A stretch of DNA of 8,423 bases, from the NCBI GenBank assembly GCA_002470125.1, contig DKNB01000076.1, positions 1 to 8,423 of the forward strand. Direction: 5' to 3'. The notes below the pieces were generated by a model. It was not told the DNA's origin. It saw only the letters and a program-made list of their open reading frames with translations, and did no database searches. The stretch is from Gallionellales bacterium UBA7399 (GTDB lineage Bacteria > Pseudomonadota > Gammaproteobacteria > Burkholderiales > Gallionellaceae). Of the stretch, positions 1-7,341 are shown one piece after another (within the stretch, counting starts at the first letter, position 1; each line of letters opens with the position of its first letter). A program made the translations under genes and the position numbers.

Positions 1-1130
1 TGCACTTTACGAGACAGGATGTGCTCTGTTCGCTTTTGTGCTTCCAATTCATCCACCAGCCGTTTAATGTGCTGACTTTGGCTTTTATCAACCACCAGTA
101 CGGCATCCACCGTCTCAATAACAATTAAATTGTTAACGCCTACCGTACCAACCAAGCGGCTACTCGCATGAATGAATGTATTGGTTGTATCAAAAGTTAA
201 CGTGTCGCCATGCATCGCATTACCATGTTGATCTTGTGAGCAAGCTTCCCACACGGCATCCCAAGCGCCCAAGTCACTCCACCCTGCATCGAGCGGAACC
301 ATTTTAGTCACAAACTCAGAGCCCGGACACTTCTCAATGACAGCGTAATCTACAGAATCGCTAGGAATTTGAGTGAACGCGTCTCTGTCCGGACGCACGA
401 ACTGCAGGTCGACAGATCTGGTTATCCAAGACTTTTCTGTGGCCGCTAAAATATCTGGCCGGAAGTGTTTCAGGGCATTTAGCCAGGTGGCAGCCTTGAG
501 CACGAACATACCGCTGTTCCATGCAAAGTCACCACTCTCGATATAACCTTGAGCAGTTAATATGTCTGGCTTTTCTACGAATTGAGCAACCACATAGTCA
601 TCGTTAGCGCCCGCCCCGCCTTGATATTTGATATACCCATACCCGGTCTTCGGCTCAAGTGGGGCGATGCCTAAAATAACTATCGCACCTGAGCTCGCGG
701 CACGGACACTATTTTGCAATGCTCGCGTGAATGCCTTGTTATCACTTATCGTCTGATCGGCGGGCGTTACCACCAAGATTGCATCCGCATCTGCCTCGAT
801 CGCCTGTAAGGCAGCCAATGTCAACGCTGGGGCCGTATTACGGCCAACGGGCTCCAACAAAACTTGCGCGCTTACAGTTGGTATTTCACGCAACTGATCG
901 AGGATCAAGAAGCGATGCTCCTCATTACTTACCAACAAGGTCTCGCCGACGACAATGTCGTCCGCTGTCAATCCATTGACGCGCTCCACCGCCTGCTGAA
1001 ACAAGCTAGTTGTTCCCGACAACACCAAGAACTGCTTAGGAAATCCGGAACGGGATAGCGGCCAAAGTCTAGTGCCCGAGCCACCACAAAGAATGACGGG
1101 GGTTATGCTTAATGTGTGTTTTTTACTCAT
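1..1130 (-). CDS. manC: Mannose-1-phosphate guanylyltransferase, probably bifunctional with mannose-6-phosphate isomerase (C-terminus outside window)
   Basis: This gene makes GDP-mannose from mannose-1-phosphate and GTP in the cytoplasm, a precursor for surface polysaccharides. I translated it by hand: the frame is open from the ATG at 1130 down to the window edge, giving 376 residues with no stop. The nucleotidyltransferase signature ILCGGSGTRLWPLSR lies at about residues 13-27, followed by PKQF (31-34), EPVGRNTAPA (93-102), FVEKP (184-188) and the WNSGMF segment (204-209). The last visible residues, EHILSRKV, match the linker that in bifunctional ManC/AlgA proteins (about 470 residues) precedes the cupin-type isomerase domain, so that domain is expected beyond position 1 but is not seen. 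It starts 20 bases after the ugd stop, with only a weak purine stretch (AGAGAAAA) as ribosome site. It probably forms an operon with ugd. The guanylyltransferase call is firm; bifunctionality is inferred. Confidence 0.94.
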   Translation of the reverse strand, partial: MSKKHTLSITPVILCGGSGTRLWPLSRSGFPKQFLVLSGTTSLFQQAVERVNGLTADDIVVGETLLVSNEEHRFLILDQLREIPTVSAQVLLEPVGRNTAPALTLAALQAIEADADAILVVTPADQTISDNKAFTRALQNSVRAASSGAIVILGIAPLEPKTGYGYIKYQGGAGANDDYVVAQFVEKPDILTAQGYIESGDFAWNSGMFVLKAATWLNALKHFRPDILAATEKSWITRSVDLQFVRPDRDAFTQIPSDSVDYAVIEKCPGSEFVTKMVPLDAGWSDLGAWDAVWEACSQDQHGNAMHGDTLTFDTTNTFIHASSRLVGTVGVNNLIVIETVDAVLVVDKSQSQHIKRLVDELEAQKRTEHILSRKV

Positions 1131-1150
1131 TTTTCTCTGAATGGCATCCT

Positions 1151-2317
1151 TTAGTCGGCACCAAACAGATCACGAGTGTAAATCTTTTCGGTCACATCAC
1201 GAATCTCGTCCGTCACTCGATTGGCGATGATCACATCCGACATACCCTTAAACCTCTCCAGATCTTTGATCACTCTGGAATTAAAGAAGTCTTCCTCTTT
1301 TAGGATGGGCTCATACACAATAACCTCTATGCCCTTAGCCTTGATGCGCTTCATGATCCCCTGGATGCTGGAGGTGCGCAAATTGTCTGACCCACTCTTC
1401 ATGATAAGCCGGTACACGCCCACCACCTTTGGCCGGCGAGCGATGATGCTCTCCGCAATAAAGTCCTTGCGTGTTGCGTTGGCGTCAACGATAGCCTGGA
1501 CCAAATTCTGAGGTACGTCCTGATAATTTGCGAGCAGTTGCTTGGTGTCCTTTGGTAGGCAATAGCCGCCGTAACCAAATGACGGATTATTGTAGTGCGT
1601 GCCTACACGTGGATCGAGGCAGACGCCCGTTATAATTTGTTTTGTATCTAGGCCGTGAATCATGGCGTAGCTATCCAGCTCATTAAAGTAAGCCACCCGC
1701 ATCGCCAAGTAGGTATTCGCAAAAAGTTTAATCGCCTCGGCCTCTGTCGAGCCAGTAAGCAAGATCTGCACGTCCTTTTTGATGGCGCCCTCTTGAAGTA
1801 GTTGCGCGAAAATCTTGGCTCGGTCCAGATCTCCACCGACCACAATACGGGAGGGATGAAGATTATCGTGGAGCGCTTTACCCTCACGCAAAAACTCGGG
1901 GGAGAAGATCAGGTTGTTGCAGCCCAGCTCCTGTTTAATTTTGGCAGTGTAGCCCACGGGAACCGTGGATTTTATTACCATCGTGGCCTGCGGATTAATA
2001 CGCATCACATCACGAATAACAGACTCCACCGCCTGCGTGTTGAAGCGATTTGTGCTTGGGTCGTAATCTGTCGGGGTGGCGATCACCACAAAATCAGCAC
2101 CCTCATAGGCCTCACGAGGATCGAGGGTTGCTCTTAGTTGAATACTTTTATTCTTAAGGTAGGTCTCGATCTCGCCATCTGCAATAGGGGATCTCCCATG
2201 GTTAAGCATGTCGACCTTGCGTGGGTCAATATCAAGGGCGACCACCTCATGGTGCTGAGACAATAAGACCGCATTCGACAGCCCCACATAGCCTGTGCCC
2301 GCTACTGCAATTTTCAT
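1151..2317 (-). CDS. ugd: UDP-glucose 6-dehydrogenase
   Basis: The enzyme oxidises UDP-glucose to UDP-glucuronate with two NAD+ in the cytoplasm, feeding capsule, exopolysaccharide or lipopolysaccharide synthesis. The 388-residue protein has the N-terminal Rossmann motif GTGYVG (residues 7-12), the acidic LDID at the end of strand 2 (28-31), IATPTDYD (79-86), KSTVPVG (116-122) and FSPEFLREG (138-146, with the conserved Glu142). The central helix has [14 protein letters not shown], with Lys197 and Asn201. The catalytic cysteine is Cys253 in [13 protein letters not shown]. Length and sequence throughout match the short Ugd type of Escherichia coli rather than the longer (about 440-residue) GDP-mannose dehydrogenase AlgD, even though manC lies next to it. 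The ATG at 2317 fits the family N-terminus [12 protein letters not shown]; the ribosome site is poor (GGAAAG about 10 bases upstream). A 122-base gap separates it from rimO, so it may have its own promoter, though none is clear. Confidence 0.97.
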   Translation of the reverse strand: MKIAVAGTGYVGLSNAVLLSQHHEVVALDIDPRKVDMLNHGRSPIADGEIETYLKNKSIQLRATLDPREAYEGADFVVIATPTDYDPSTNRFNTQAVESVIRDVMRINPQATMVIKSTVPVGYTAKIKQELGCNNLIFSPEFLREGKALHDNLHPSRIVVGGDLDRAKIFAQLLQEGAIKKDVQILLTGSTEAEAIKLFANTYLAMRVAYFNELDSYAMIHGLDTKQIITGVCLDPRVGTHYNNPSFGYGGYCLPKDTKQLLANYQDVPQNLVQAIVDANATRKDFIAESIIARRPKVVGVYRLIMKSGSDNLRTSSIQGIMKRIKAKGIEVIVYEPILKEEDFFNSRVIKDLERFKGMSDVIIANRVTDEIRDVTEKIYTRDLFGAD

Positions 2318-2440
2318 GTTAGGAGTACACTTTCCATATCAAAAAATCATCTACGGGAACGCTTACCAGCAAGGAAGTCCATGCCCGCTCAGTCGTTAGT
2401 ATCTTAACAGACTCGAGATCTTTGTCTTGGTCACTCGCCC
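2318..2440. other. Intergenic spacer between rimO and ugd
   Basis: This is the largest non-coding gap in the window and marks the change from housekeeping genes to sugar-nucleotide genes. Read on the minus strand, it has a possible weak -10 (GATACT, near 2395-2400) without a good -35, and a T6 run at 2341-2346 that has no GC-rich stem in front of it. I see no convincing rho-independent terminator for rimO, no small reading frame and no riboswitch-like pairing. The near-palindrome AGACTCGAGATCT at 2409-2421 is too imperfect to name as an operator. Confidence 0.4.
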
Positions 2441-3754
2441 TTAGGCTATTTCCGCCCACAGGTCATGTGCATCAGAGTCGGTAACCGTAACGCTCACGAG
2501 GTCGCCCATGTTTAATGCTTGGCCGTCCTCGATGTAAACTAGACCATCTATCTCTGGTGCGTCCGCCGAGCTACGTGCGATCGCACCCTCATCATTAACC
2601 TCATCCACCAGCACCTCCATGGTGCGGCCAACTTTACGTGCGAGACGTACGCCACTAATGGTTTCCTGTAGCTGCATCAGGCGAGCCAAGCGCTCTTGCT
2701 GAACCTCGGGCGGGAGGTGATTCGGCAAATCGTTGGCGGAGGCGCCTTCGACTGGCGAGTACATAAACGCACCGACGCGATCCAGCTGGGCCTCCCTTAA
2801 AAAATCAAGCAGCTCCTCAAACTCCGCCTCTGTCTCGCCCGGAAAACCAACGATGAATGTGCTACGCAGGGTAATGTCTGGGCACACCTCTCGCCACCGC
2901 TGAACACGGTTAAGCACATTCTCACTGCTTGCAGGGCGCTTCATCAGTTTAAGAATGCGTGCGCTGGCATGCTGAAATGGAATGTCTAAGTACGGCAAGA
3001 CTAGTCCATCTGCCATCATAGGAATAACCTCATCGACGTGTGGGTAGGGGTAGACATAATGCAGACGAACCCATACACCCAACTCACTCATGGCACTTAC
3101 GAGCTCAGTCATGCGCGTCTTAATCGGTCGACCCCCCCAGAATCCCGTACGGTACTTAATGTCCACACCGTAAGCGCTGGTGTCTTGCGAGATAACCAGC
3201 AATTCCTTTACACCTGCCCTAACCAAGTTCTGCGCTTCTTGCATCACCTCGCCCACCGGACGGCTCACCAAGTTGCCACGCATACTAGGGATGATGCAGA
3301 AGGTGCAGCGATGGTTGCAGCCCTCTGATATTTTGACGTAAGCGTAATGCTTGGGAGTGAGTCGTATGCCCTGCGGAGGTACCAGGTCACTATAAGGATC
3401 GTGCAGTCTGGGCAGATGCGCGTGGATCGCCTCCATGACCTCATTGGTCGCGTGTGGGCCTGTAACCGCCAACACCTTCGGATGCGCATCTTTCACGACA
3501 CTACCCTTGGCGCCCAAGCAGCCGGTTACGATAACCTTACCATTCTCGGCTAACGCCTCGCCAATGGCCTCGAGTGATTCCGCTACCGCACTATCAATAA
3601 ATCCGCAGGTGTTGACTACCACCAGATCAGAGTCTGCGTAGTTGGGGGAGATGATGTAGCCCTCCATACGCAAACGTGTAAGGATCTGCTCCGAGTCCAC
3701 GGTTGCCTTGGGGCAGCCAAGGGATACCATCCCGATGCGCTTTGGTTTAGACAT
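2441..3754 (-). CDS. rimO: Ribosomal protein uS12 (S12) aspartate methylthiotransferase RimO
   Basis: RimO is a cytoplasmic radical SAM enzyme that adds a methylthio group to a conserved aspartate of ribosomal protein S12, using two [4Fe-4S] clusters. The 437-residue protein shows the full architecture. The N-terminal methylthiotransferase domain has cysteines Cys14 (SLGCPKA), Cys50 (VVNTCGF) and Cys79 (VTGCLGA), which bind the auxiliary cluster. The radical SAM core has the CxxxCxxC triad Cys146, Cys150 and Cys153 within [17 protein letters not shown]; this wording, with SMRG after the cluster, separates RimO from its tRNA-modifying relative MiaB. A C-terminal TRAM domain of about 65 residues follows. 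Length is normal for the family. The ATG at 3754 precedes the expected family start ([13 protein letters not shown]), but the upstream bases are AT-rich with no clear Shine-Dalgarno. It lies 79 bases after the ZIP transporter and may be read through from it. Confidence 0.97.
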   Translation of the reverse strand: MSKPKRIGMVSLGCPKATVDSEQILTRLRMEGYIISPNYADSDLVVVNTCGFIDSAVAESLEAIGEALAENGKVIVTGCLGAKGSVVKDAHPKVLAVTGPHATNEVMEAIHAHLPRLHDPYSDLVPPQGIRLTPKHYAYVKISEGCNHRCTFCIIPSMRGNLVSRPVGEVMQEAQNLVRAGVKELLVISQDTSAYGVDIKYRTGFWGGRPIKTRMTELVSAMSELGVWVRLHYVYPYPHVDEVIPMMADGLVLPYLDIPFQHASARILKLMKRPASSENVLNRVQRWREVCPDITLRSTFIVGFPGETEAEFEELLDFLREAQLDRVGAFMYSPVEGASANDLPNHLPPEVQQERLARLMQLQETISGVRLARKVGRTMEVLVDEVNDEGAIARSSADAPEIDGLVYIEDGQALNMGDLVSVTVTDSDAHDLWAEIA

Positions 3755-3801
3755 AATTTATTTCAACGATTAAGTATTCCAGCCGACATCCGCACGGCCA
3801 G

Positions 3802-3819
3802 AAACGACAAAAGTCGTTC
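3802..3819 (-). other. Short RNA hairpin between the ZIP transporter and rimO
   Basis: On the minus strand the sequence AACGAC-TTTT-GTCGTT forms a perfect 6-base stem closing a four-U loop, with one more G-U pair possible at the base. It starts 14 bases past the transporter stop codon. The bases after the stem (TCTGGCCG) are not a U-run, so it is not a standard rho-independent terminator. It could slow 3' decay, attenuate read-through into rimO, or be chance. Confidence 0.3.
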
Positions 3820-3833
3820 AGCCAGTCTGGATC

Positions 3834-4613
3834 CTATCCCACCTTTAAGACACTCATCAGCCAGACCGTTCCCACGCCCAGAGCGATAAGCATTACCTGC
3901 TGCAGGGTATCGCCTAACTGGGCGCGCTTGTGTAGGCCAGGTATTAGATCTGCAACCGCAACGTAGATCATGCTCGCTGCCGCCAAGGCCAACAGCGAGG
4001 GTATCCAAGATTCCATGGTCTGTAGGGTAAAGTAGCCCAACACGCCGCCCGCCACCGAGGCAAAGCTAGAGATTAGGTTGAGCTGCAGGGCGCGCAGCTT
4101 GCTATAGCCAGAGTGCAGCAGGATGGCAAAATCTCCAACCTCTTGCGGAATCTCGTGCGCGATGATGGCCAGCGCCGTGACCAGGCCCAGGTGCACGTCG
4201 GTCAGAAAGGCTGCGGCGATGATGATTCCATCCACAAAGTTGTGGAACGTGTCGCCCACCATGATCATGGTGCCGCTGCGTCCATCGTTATGGTCGTGCC
4301 CGGCGTCCATCACCAGATGCGCCTCACAGTGCTCGTGGTGACAATGCCTCCAGAGCACCAGCTTCTCCAGAATAAAGAATAATAAGATGCCGAACAGCAC
4401 CGTACCACTCAAGAGGGCCACGTCCTTGGTGAGACTGATCGCCTCTGGCAAGATATTAAGAAACACTGCCCCTAGTAGCGCGCCTATTGCGTAGCTCACC
4501 ATCGAGCCAAGGTAGCGCTGTGAGCGGTTATTGAGCGCAAACAATGCCGCACAGGTTACGCTTAAGGTGCCGCCTGCGATGCAGGTGACAATGATCCAGA
4601 CCAAGATACTCAT
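3834..4613 (-). CDS. ZIP-family divalent metal transporter (LIV-1-like signature)
   Basis: This is an inner-membrane transporter for zinc or related divalent metals (iron, manganese), normally acting in uptake into the cytoplasm. The 259-residue protein is dominated by hydrophobic segments, at about 3-26, 38-56, 66-86, 120-137, 142-168, 175-198, 203-224 and 238-255. The metal-path helices carry DTFHNFVDG (121-129; His124, Asn125, Asp128) and HEIPQEVGDF (153-162; His153, Glu154, Gln157, Glu158). The HNFxDG plus HEIPxExGDF pairing resembles the eukaryotic LIV-1 ZIP branch more than E. coli ZupT, so I give no symbol. Between the third and fourth helices is a His/Cys-rich loop (HCHHEHCEAH at 90-99, then HDH at 106-108), probably a cytoplasmic metal-binding segment. 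The gene has its own likely promoter upstream and rimO downstream. Metal specificity cannot be read from sequence. Confidence 0.9.
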   Translation of the reverse strand: MSILVWIIVTCIAGGTLSVTCAALFALNNRSQRYLGSMVSYAIGALLGAVFLNILPEAISLTKDVALLSGTVLFGILLFFILEKLVLWRHCHHEHCEAHLVMDAGHDHNDGRSGTMIMVGDTFHNFVDGIIIAAAFLTDVHLGLVTALAIIAHEIPQEVGDFAILLHSGYSKLRALQLNLISSFASVAGGVLGYFTLQTMESWIPSLLALAAASMIYVAVADLIPGLHKRAQLGDTLQQVMLIALGVGTVWLMSVLKVG

Positions 4614-4634
4614 AGGGACTTTTAAAAGGTAAAC

Positions 4635-4666
4635 AAGGCGGCGATTATACCTAAAGGCGGGCGAAT
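4635..4666. repeat. Imperfect direct repeat flanking the ZIP promoter -10 box
   Basis: On the plus strand, AAGGCGGCGATT (4635-4646) and AAGGCGGGCGAAT (4654-4666) are two near-copies whose starts are 19 bases apart. The TATAAT box lies over the end of the first copy and the space between them. The copies share AAGGCGG exactly and then differ by one inserted base. They could be binding sites for a regulator of the metal transporter, but there is no inverted symmetry as in a typical Zur or Fur box, and chance is possible. Confidence 0.25.
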
Positions 4667-4672
4667 CACTCT
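4644..4672 (-). promoter_or_regulatory. Probable sigma-70 promoter for the ZIP transporter (and perhaps rimO)
   Basis: On the minus strand a perfect TATAAT lies at 4649-4644, 30 bases before the ATG at 4613, which leaves a plausible leader of about 24 bases. At a 17-base spacing the -35 position reads AGAGTG (4672-4667), a poor match to TTGACA, and there is no extended TG motif. A strong -10 with a weak -35 suggests either a modest promoter or one that needs an activator. The location in the only gap between the five-gene run and the transporter supports it. Confidence 0.5.
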
Positions 4673-4697
4673 CCCGGTGCGCTCACCCCCTTTTAGC

Positions 4698-5573
4698 CTA
4701 TAAAACATTAATCGGAATTTTCAAGTAATGAACGCCGTCGCTCTCCGGTGGTGGGAGCCCCCCGGCGCGAACGTTAATCTGGATTGCCGGCAGGATGAGT
4801 ACCGGCATGTCTAACGTCGCGTCGCGTCTGACTCGCATTGCGACGAACGCCTCTTCGCTGATCTCATCACGGATATGTATATTCTCGGCGCGCTGCTGTC
4901 CGACGGAGCTCTCCCATTCTGGGCTGCGTCCGTTGGGCGGATAGTCATGGCACATGAACAGGCGCGTACTGTCTGGCATGCTCAGCAGCATGCGTACCGA
5001 CCTGTACAGGGAGTGTGCGTTCCCGCCGGGGAAGTCACACCGGGCTGTGCCCACGTCGGGCATAAATAGCGTGTCACCCGTAAAGATCACATCACCCACT
5101 TGGTAGGCCACATCCGCCAAGGTGTGCCCGGGTACATAAAGCGCCTTCATGCTCAGTCCGCCCACCTTAAACACCTCATCCCTCTTAAAGAGATAATCAA
5201 ACTGAGAGCCGTCCGTTCTAAATCTCGCCTCAAAATTAAATATCTTCTTGAATGTGCCTTGCACGGTCTTGATCATTTCATTGATGGCAACCTTCCCCCC
5301 CAATTGCTGCCTAATATAAGATGCTGCCGAGAGGTGGTCCGCGTGCGCATGCGTCTCGAGGATCCACTCAAGTTTCAAATTCTTGCTACGCACAAAATCA
5401 ATGACCCTGTCGGCCGACACCGTGCTCGTTCGGCCCGATTTTGGATCGTAGTCCAACACAGAATCTATGATCGCGCAGGGTGAGCCTGGGGTCTCGTAGA
5501 CCACGTAGGTGATCGCGAACGTTTCGGGATCAAAAAATGGTTCCACACACGGTGATTTTTGTTCAACAGTCAT
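4698..5573 (-). CDS. Metallo-beta-lactamase-fold persulfide dioxygenase (ETHE1/Blh-like)
   Basis: The family oxidises glutathione persulfide to sulfite and glutathione with a mononuclear iron, a cytoplasmic step in sulfide detoxification. The 291-residue protein has THAHADH (74-80; His75, His77, Asp79, His80), PGH with His150, FTGDTLF with Asp167, and CHDYPPNGR with His209. By alignment to ETHE1, His75, His150 and Asp167 are the likely iron ligands. The segments VGTARCDFPGG (174-184) and the C-terminal LPAIQINVRAGGLPPPE (261-277) are typical of the bacterial persulfide dioxygenase/Blh branch, not of glyoxalase II. There is no fused rhodanese domain and no sulfide:quinone reductase nearby. The ATG at 5573 overlaps the upstream stop as ATGA and has a good ribosome site (GAGGG, 7 bases away). 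It is the last gene of the coupled run. Fold is certain; the substrate is inferred from family. Confidence 0.88.
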   Translation of the reverse strand: MTVEQKSPCVEPFFDPETFAITYVVYETPGSPCAIIDSVLDYDPKSGRTSTVSADRVIDFVRSKNLKLEWILETHAHADHLSAASYIRQQLGGKVAINEMIKTVQGTFKKIFNFEARFRTDGSQFDYLFKRDEVFKVGGLSMKALYVPGHTLADVAYQVGDVIFTGDTLFMPDVGTARCDFPGGNAHSLYRSVRMLLSMPDSTRLFMCHDYPPNGRSPEWESSVGQQRAENIHIRDEISEEAFVAMRVRRDATLDMPVLILPAIQINVRAGGLPPPESDGVHYLKIPINVL

Positions 5574-6424
5574 ACGGCAACCCTCGCTTCCATACCCAAC
5601 GCTCGAATGCGTGCAGCAAACATCTCCAATTTCGGCACCGACAGTGTTGACAGGTGGGCTGCCTCCGATTGCAACGATGGCCTCGCCAGACTGTAGAGCA
5701 GCACCCCCATGGGCCTAATGTTGTCACGCAGCAGACCGACTAAAAAATCTAGGTAGCCATCCTCGTCTTCCTTGCTGGGTGGCTCACCATCCCACATGAA
5801 CCAACAGGTTTGCAACCAGGTCGGACACAAGGAGATGGCGGTGGCTAAATTTTGGCGCACTTTAGACAGGGACAGGTTGGTGCCGTTGACCTGCCGCATC
5901 CCAGCCTTACTGACACGATCAACCTTAAACCACACTTCGCCATTCAGGCGTGCCATCCTAAGCTGACCGGCCTGCACGCTCTTGCGGTGCATCAGGCTGC
6001 CATTGGTGATCAAAATTAATTTTATCTCAGGAGGTAACGCCAGCTCTTTCATAACCCTTCCGATGAGCGTAATCACCTGCTCAAACTCTTTTGCACTGGT
6101 TGGCTCTCCATTGCCCGACAGGGCAATGTCCTTTATATAACGCAGCTCCTTTGGTACACGACGTTGCATAAAATCACCGTGTAGCAGCTCGTCAAGAAAG
6201 CCTCGCAGCTCCACCTCCAGGTGGTCTAAGTCAATCGGTGGTGCCGTACCTCGCTTGAGGTTAGGAACCTGACAATAGACACAACGCCAATTGCAGGCAT
6301 TATTAGTGTTTAGATTAATGCCGACCGACACCCCTCCCGATCGTCTCGACACCACTGGATAGACATATCGCAATCCGGCGCTGTCGCGACTGTGATCAAA
6401 TACATTCAGGCTGGATTCGCTCAA
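5570..6424 (-). CDS. Radical SAM protein of unknown substrate
   Basis: This is a single-domain radical SAM enzyme of 284 residues. The cluster cysteines are Cys44, Cys48 and Cys51 in NNACNWRCVYCQVPNL. The SAM-binding GGE-like segment is SGNGEPT (103-109), followed by LILITNGS (136-143) and FKVD (166-169). This layout recalls the COG0731-type Fe-S oxidoreductases, but I do not recognise a specific reaction. Only two other cysteines (200 and 207) occur, so there is no SPASM or second-cluster domain. The start is unusual: TTG at 6424-6422, overlapping the nlpD stop as TTGA. The first in-frame ATG is near residue 86, after the cluster motif, and the conserved-looking YPVVSRRSGGVSVG (22-35) needs an upstream start. 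No Shine-Dalgarno is visible, so translation probably depends on coupling from nlpD. The 3' end overlaps the persulfide dioxygenase start as ATGA, suggesting a shared role or matched expression. Confidence 0.85.
   Translation of the reverse strand: MSESSLNVFDHSRDSAGLRYVYPVVSRRSGGVSVGINLNTNNACNWRCVYCQVPNLKRGTAPPIDLDHLEVELRGFLDELLHGDFMQRRVPKELRYIKDIALSGNGEPTSAKEFEQVITLIGRVMKELALPPEIKLILITNGSLMHRKSVQAGQLRMARLNGEVWFKVDRVSKAGMRQVNGTNLSLSKVRQNLATAISLCPTWLQTCWFMWDGEPPSKEDEDGYLDFLVGLLRDNIRPMGVLLYSLARPSLQSEAAHLSTLSVPKLEMFAARIRALGMEARVAV
5581..5585 (-). promoter_or_regulatory. Ribosome binding site of the persulfide dioxygenase
   Basis: GAGGG on the minus strand, with 7 bases to the ATG at 5573, lies inside the 3' end of the radical SAM gene. 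It fixes the start within the ATGA overlap and is one of the two good ribosome sites in the window. Confidence 0.6.
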
Positions 6425-7341
6425 GATTTTATAATGGGCAAATATTTAACAGGATCAACCGCCTTGCCGAAGCGGCGTATCTCAAAGTGCAGGCCGACAT
6501 GGTCGCTGTCCGTGCTGCCCATCTCTGCGATCTTTTGACCCTTGCTAACGCTTTGCCCCTCTTTTACGACCAGCTGGTCGTTATGCGCATAAGCACTAAG
6601 GTAGGTCTTGTTGTGCTTGATGATAATCAGCTTGCCGTATCCGCGTAGGCCGCTACCGCTATAAACCACCTTGCCCGCAGAGCTGGCGACAATTGCTTGG
6701 CCAAGCTTCCCCGCGATATCAATCCCCTTGCGGTTTGCGACCTCAGAGAATGCGCTCGTCAGGGTACCGGCAGTTGGCATGCCCCACTCTGTTCTGCCAT
6801 CCTCATCATCGACAGCCGCCTCGGCCTTGGCTTCATGTCCGGCGTCAGATCCACCCTTGCTCGACGCTATCGATTCGCGCCTCTGTGAGCCCTCTTGCAT
6901 CTTTTCAATTTGCACCACAGTCTGCTCGGTATAGGGCAGCTTGGCTACTCTGGGCTGACCCTTGACTGGTACGTCGAGCGAGTGATCTTCCGCCACGGCC
7001 TTGACTGAGCCCCTACTAATGGGTATGCGCAGCTCGCTCCCCACTTGGATCAGATCATGGTTTTGAATGCCATTGACTTCGGCGACCTCTCGATAATCGA
7101 GGCCGTAACTAAAGGAGATGCTGTAAAGAGTGTCACCTTTTTGTATGACGTAGGCCTGCGTACGTGCGTCTGCATTTTTTGATGCGGTCCTATTCGCTGG
7201 CGTCGTGACCTGCGTGGTAGACTTTTTAACCGTCACCCCGCGCTCCACTATGGGCGCATAGGTCCCACTAGAGGAGCAACCTGACATTGCCGCTACAACC
7301 ACGACAAGCGATAATCGAACGGCAAGAATCTTGGGCATCAT
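6421..7341 (-). CDS. nlpD: NlpD-like murein-hydrolase activator lipoprotein (LysM + degenerate M23)
   Basis: NlpD is an outer-membrane lipoprotein that switches on the septal amidase AmiC for daughter-cell separation. The 306-residue protein begins with a lipoprotein signal peptide (hydrophobic 8-19, lipobox MSGC, lipidated Cys22). A LysM peptidoglycan-binding domain spans about 64-107 ([21 protein letters not shown]). A low-complexity Ser/Lys/Glu-rich linker (about 110-185) leads to an M23 domain (about 190-302) with [15 protein letters not shown] and LHFEIR. Two zinc-ligand positions of active M23 peptidases look lost: the HxxxD motif reads RKGID (Arg204) and the HLH motif reads GLH (Gly283). 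E. coli NlpD is also degenerate there, which supports an activator rather than a peptidase. The ATG at 7341 overlaps the pcm stop as ATGA and follows a GGGGA ribosome site. rpoS, often downstream of nlpD, is absent here. Confidence 0.92.
   Translation of the reverse strand: MMPKILAVRLSLVVVVAAMSGCSSSGTYAPIVERGVTVKKSTTQVTTPANRTASKNADARTQAYVIQKGDTLYSISFSYGLDYREVAEVNGIQNHDLIQVGSELRIPISRGSVKAVAEDHSLDVPVKGQPRVAKLPYTEQTVVQIEKMQEGSQRRESIASSKGGSDAGHEAKAEAAVDDEDGRTEWGMPTAGTLTSAFSEVANRKGIDIAGKLGQAIVASSAGKVVYSGSGLRGYGKLIIIKHNKTYLSAYAHNDQLVVKEGQSVSKGQKIAEMGSTDSDHVGLHFEIRRFGKAVDPVKYLPIIKS

Noticed and set aside
731..1058. Two overlapping plus-strand frames opposite manC
   Set aside because: Both are antisense to the conserved nucleotidyltransferase domain and encode low-complexity or unremarkable peptides.
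1802..2137. Plus-strand 111-codon open frame opposite ugd
   Set aside because: It lies wholly antisense to a strongly conserved ugd, shows no recognisable motif and has no ribosome site that I can defend; it is a shadow of the real gene.
1151..2317. GDP-mannose 6-dehydrogenase (AlgD), suggested by the neighbouring manC
   Set aside because: The length of 388 and near-continuous match to the short Ugd type, including the [15 protein letters not shown] region ([11 protein letters not shown] here), favour UDP-glucose as substrate; AlgD is longer and differs there.
2341..2346. T6 run on the minus strand as a rho-independent terminator of rimO
   Set aside because: No GC-rich stem-loop precedes the run; the upstream bases do not pair convincingly.
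3763..4008. Minus-strand 81-codon frame across the ZIP 3' end and spacer
   Set aside because: Most of it overlaps the ZIP coding region in another frame, and the sequence has no hydrophobic or motif pattern; there is not enough to call a small gene.
4676..4687. Near-palindrome GGTGCGCTCACC after the MBL-fold gene as a terminator
   Set aside because: The stem is only about 4 base pairs and is followed by GGGAGAG rather than a U-run.
5100..5483. Plus-strand 127-codon open frame opposite the MBL-fold gene
   Set aside because: Fully antisense to a gene with intact catalytic motifs; its composition looks like reverse-frame translation and it has no domain features.
4698..5573. Glyoxalase II or beta-lactamase as the function of the MBL-fold protein
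   Set aside because: The metal-site spacing, the GTARCDFPGG segment and the C-terminal INVRAGGLPPPE motif fit the persulfide dioxygenase/Blh branch better.
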